A stretch of 22,225 nt of DNA. Source: JAJZSS01 sp964463505 (GTDB lineage: Bacteria > Chloroflexota > Anaerolineae > Anaerolineales > UBA4823). The translations under genes were made by a program, and so were the position numbers. The stretch covers positions 1 to 22,225 of the forward strand of contig CAYXDC010000055.1 of assembly GCA_964463505.1 (NCBI GenBank). The letters are read 5' to 3'. Positions 21,856 to 22,225 of this stretch are shown here, piece by piece (positions within the stretch are counted from its first letter, which is position 1; the number at the start of each line of letters is the position of its first letter). The notes under the pieces were generated by a model, which saw only the letters and a program-made list of their open reading frames with translations, searched no databases and was not told the origin of the DNA.

Positions 21856-22225
21856 ATGACCCAACGCGACTACTATGAAATCCTGGATGTCCCCCGCTCA
21901 GCCAGCACGGACGATCTAAAAGCAGCCTTCCGCAAATTGGCGCGCCAGTTCCACCCGGACGTGAACAAAGAACCAGACGCGGAGGAAAAATTCAAAGAAA
22001 TCAATGAGGCCTACGCCGTCCTCTCTGATCCTGATAAGCGTGCGGCCTATGATCGCTTCGGACACGCAGGTGTGCGCGGCGCAGGTGGGGCGCAGGATTT
22101 CAACGTCGACTTTACCGACTTTGCTGATATCTTTGGCGACCTGTTCGGATTTGGTGGTATGGGCCGGACTAACCGGCGCAGCCGCAATATGCCACGCCGC
22201 GGGGATGATCTGCAGGTACGCCTTG
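21856..22225 (+). CDS. dnaJ: Chaperone protein DnaJ, 3'-truncated by window edge
   Basis: The first 123 residues are visible. ATG 21856 gives MTQRDYYEILDVPRSAS, the standard J-domain start. Only a weak AGG precedes it, about 8 nt away. The J domain spans about 4-70 with HPD at 33-35, the residues that trigger DnaK ATPase, then EAYAVLSDPDKRAAYDRFGH. A Gly/Phe region with FTDFADIFGDLFGFGG follows, and the visible end RRGDDLQVRL leads into the substrate-binding domain. Any zinc-finger domain lies beyond the window, so type I DnaJ is likely but not shown. It is 78 nt after dnaK, behind the hairpin. Confidence 0.95.
   Translation, partial: MTQRDYYEILDVPRSASTDDLKAAFRKLARQFHPDVNKEPDAEEKFKEINEAYAVLSDPDKRAAYDRFGHAGVRGAGGAQDFNVDFTDFADIFGDLFGFGGMGRTNRRSRNMPRRGDDLQVRL

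Noticed and set aside
1..22225. Mobile elements, CRISPR arrays, tRNA or rRNA genes
   Set aside because: No transposase or integrase, no regularly spaced repeats beyond the two 14-bp copies, and no tRNA cloverleaf or rRNA core words were seen on reading.

Overview
The window looks like a chromosomal segment of a Chloroflexota bacterium, probably class Anaerolineae. This is inference from gene content and style: single-membrane-anchored TPR proteins with proline/threonine-rich linkers, an F420-type (LLM) oxidoreductase, RNase J, HrcA/CIRCE heat-shock control, a DnaK carrying the 'Gram-negative' N-terminal insert, and a GroEL without a GGM tail. No mobile element, CRISPR array, tRNA or rRNA was seen. 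The DNA is mid-GC and densely coded on both strands.

Layout. (1) 1-1837, + strand: two tandem HlyD/RND-type membrane-fusion (adaptor) proteins, the first cut by the window edge and the second a predicted lipoprotein. (2) 1841-3483, - strand: a membrane-anchored TPR protein followed, with a 4-bp overlap, by a CopD-like four-helix membrane protein. (3) 3616-6940, + strand: hotdog thioesterase, M42 aminopeptidase, LLM/F420-type oxidoreductase and protein-L-isoaspartate methyltransferase (pcm), with a perfect 20-bp hairpin in the middle. (4) 6973-8616, - strand: RNase J, preceded by a leader of about 190 nt. The leader starts at a perfect-consensus promoter, holds several stems, and ends in a terminator-like hairpin that coincides with a 16-codon upstream ORF overlapping the rnj Shine-Dalgarno. 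(5) 9023-10976, - strand: groES-groEL with a sigma-A promoter and a perfect CIRCE operator. (6) 11182-13905, - strand: two paralogous membrane-anchored TPR proteins. (7) 14023-17219, + strand: trmD with a leaderless GTG start, an SLC45/sucrose-type MFS transporter, and galE. (8) 17285-18004, + strand: an RluA-type pseudouridine synthase. (9) 18154-22225, + strand: hrcA-grpE-dnaK-dnaJ, with a sigma-A promoter and a second CIRCE before hrcA; dnaJ runs off the window end.

How it works together. HrcA, encoded here, should repress both its own operon and groESL through the two identical CIRCE operators, so both chaperone machines in this window form one heat-shock regulon. Housekeeping functions around it (protein repair by Pcm, RNA decay by RNase J, tRNA and rRNA modification by TrmD and the RluA-type enzyme) are unrelated operons. 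Several genes appear to be expressed from leaderless mRNAs, with a -10 box 6-7 nt before the start codon and no Shine-Dalgarno. Others carry strong AGGAGG-type sites, so the organism seems to use both initiation modes. The least explained element is the rnj leader with its flanking CCAA-N2-TTGG repeats (8626-8909).
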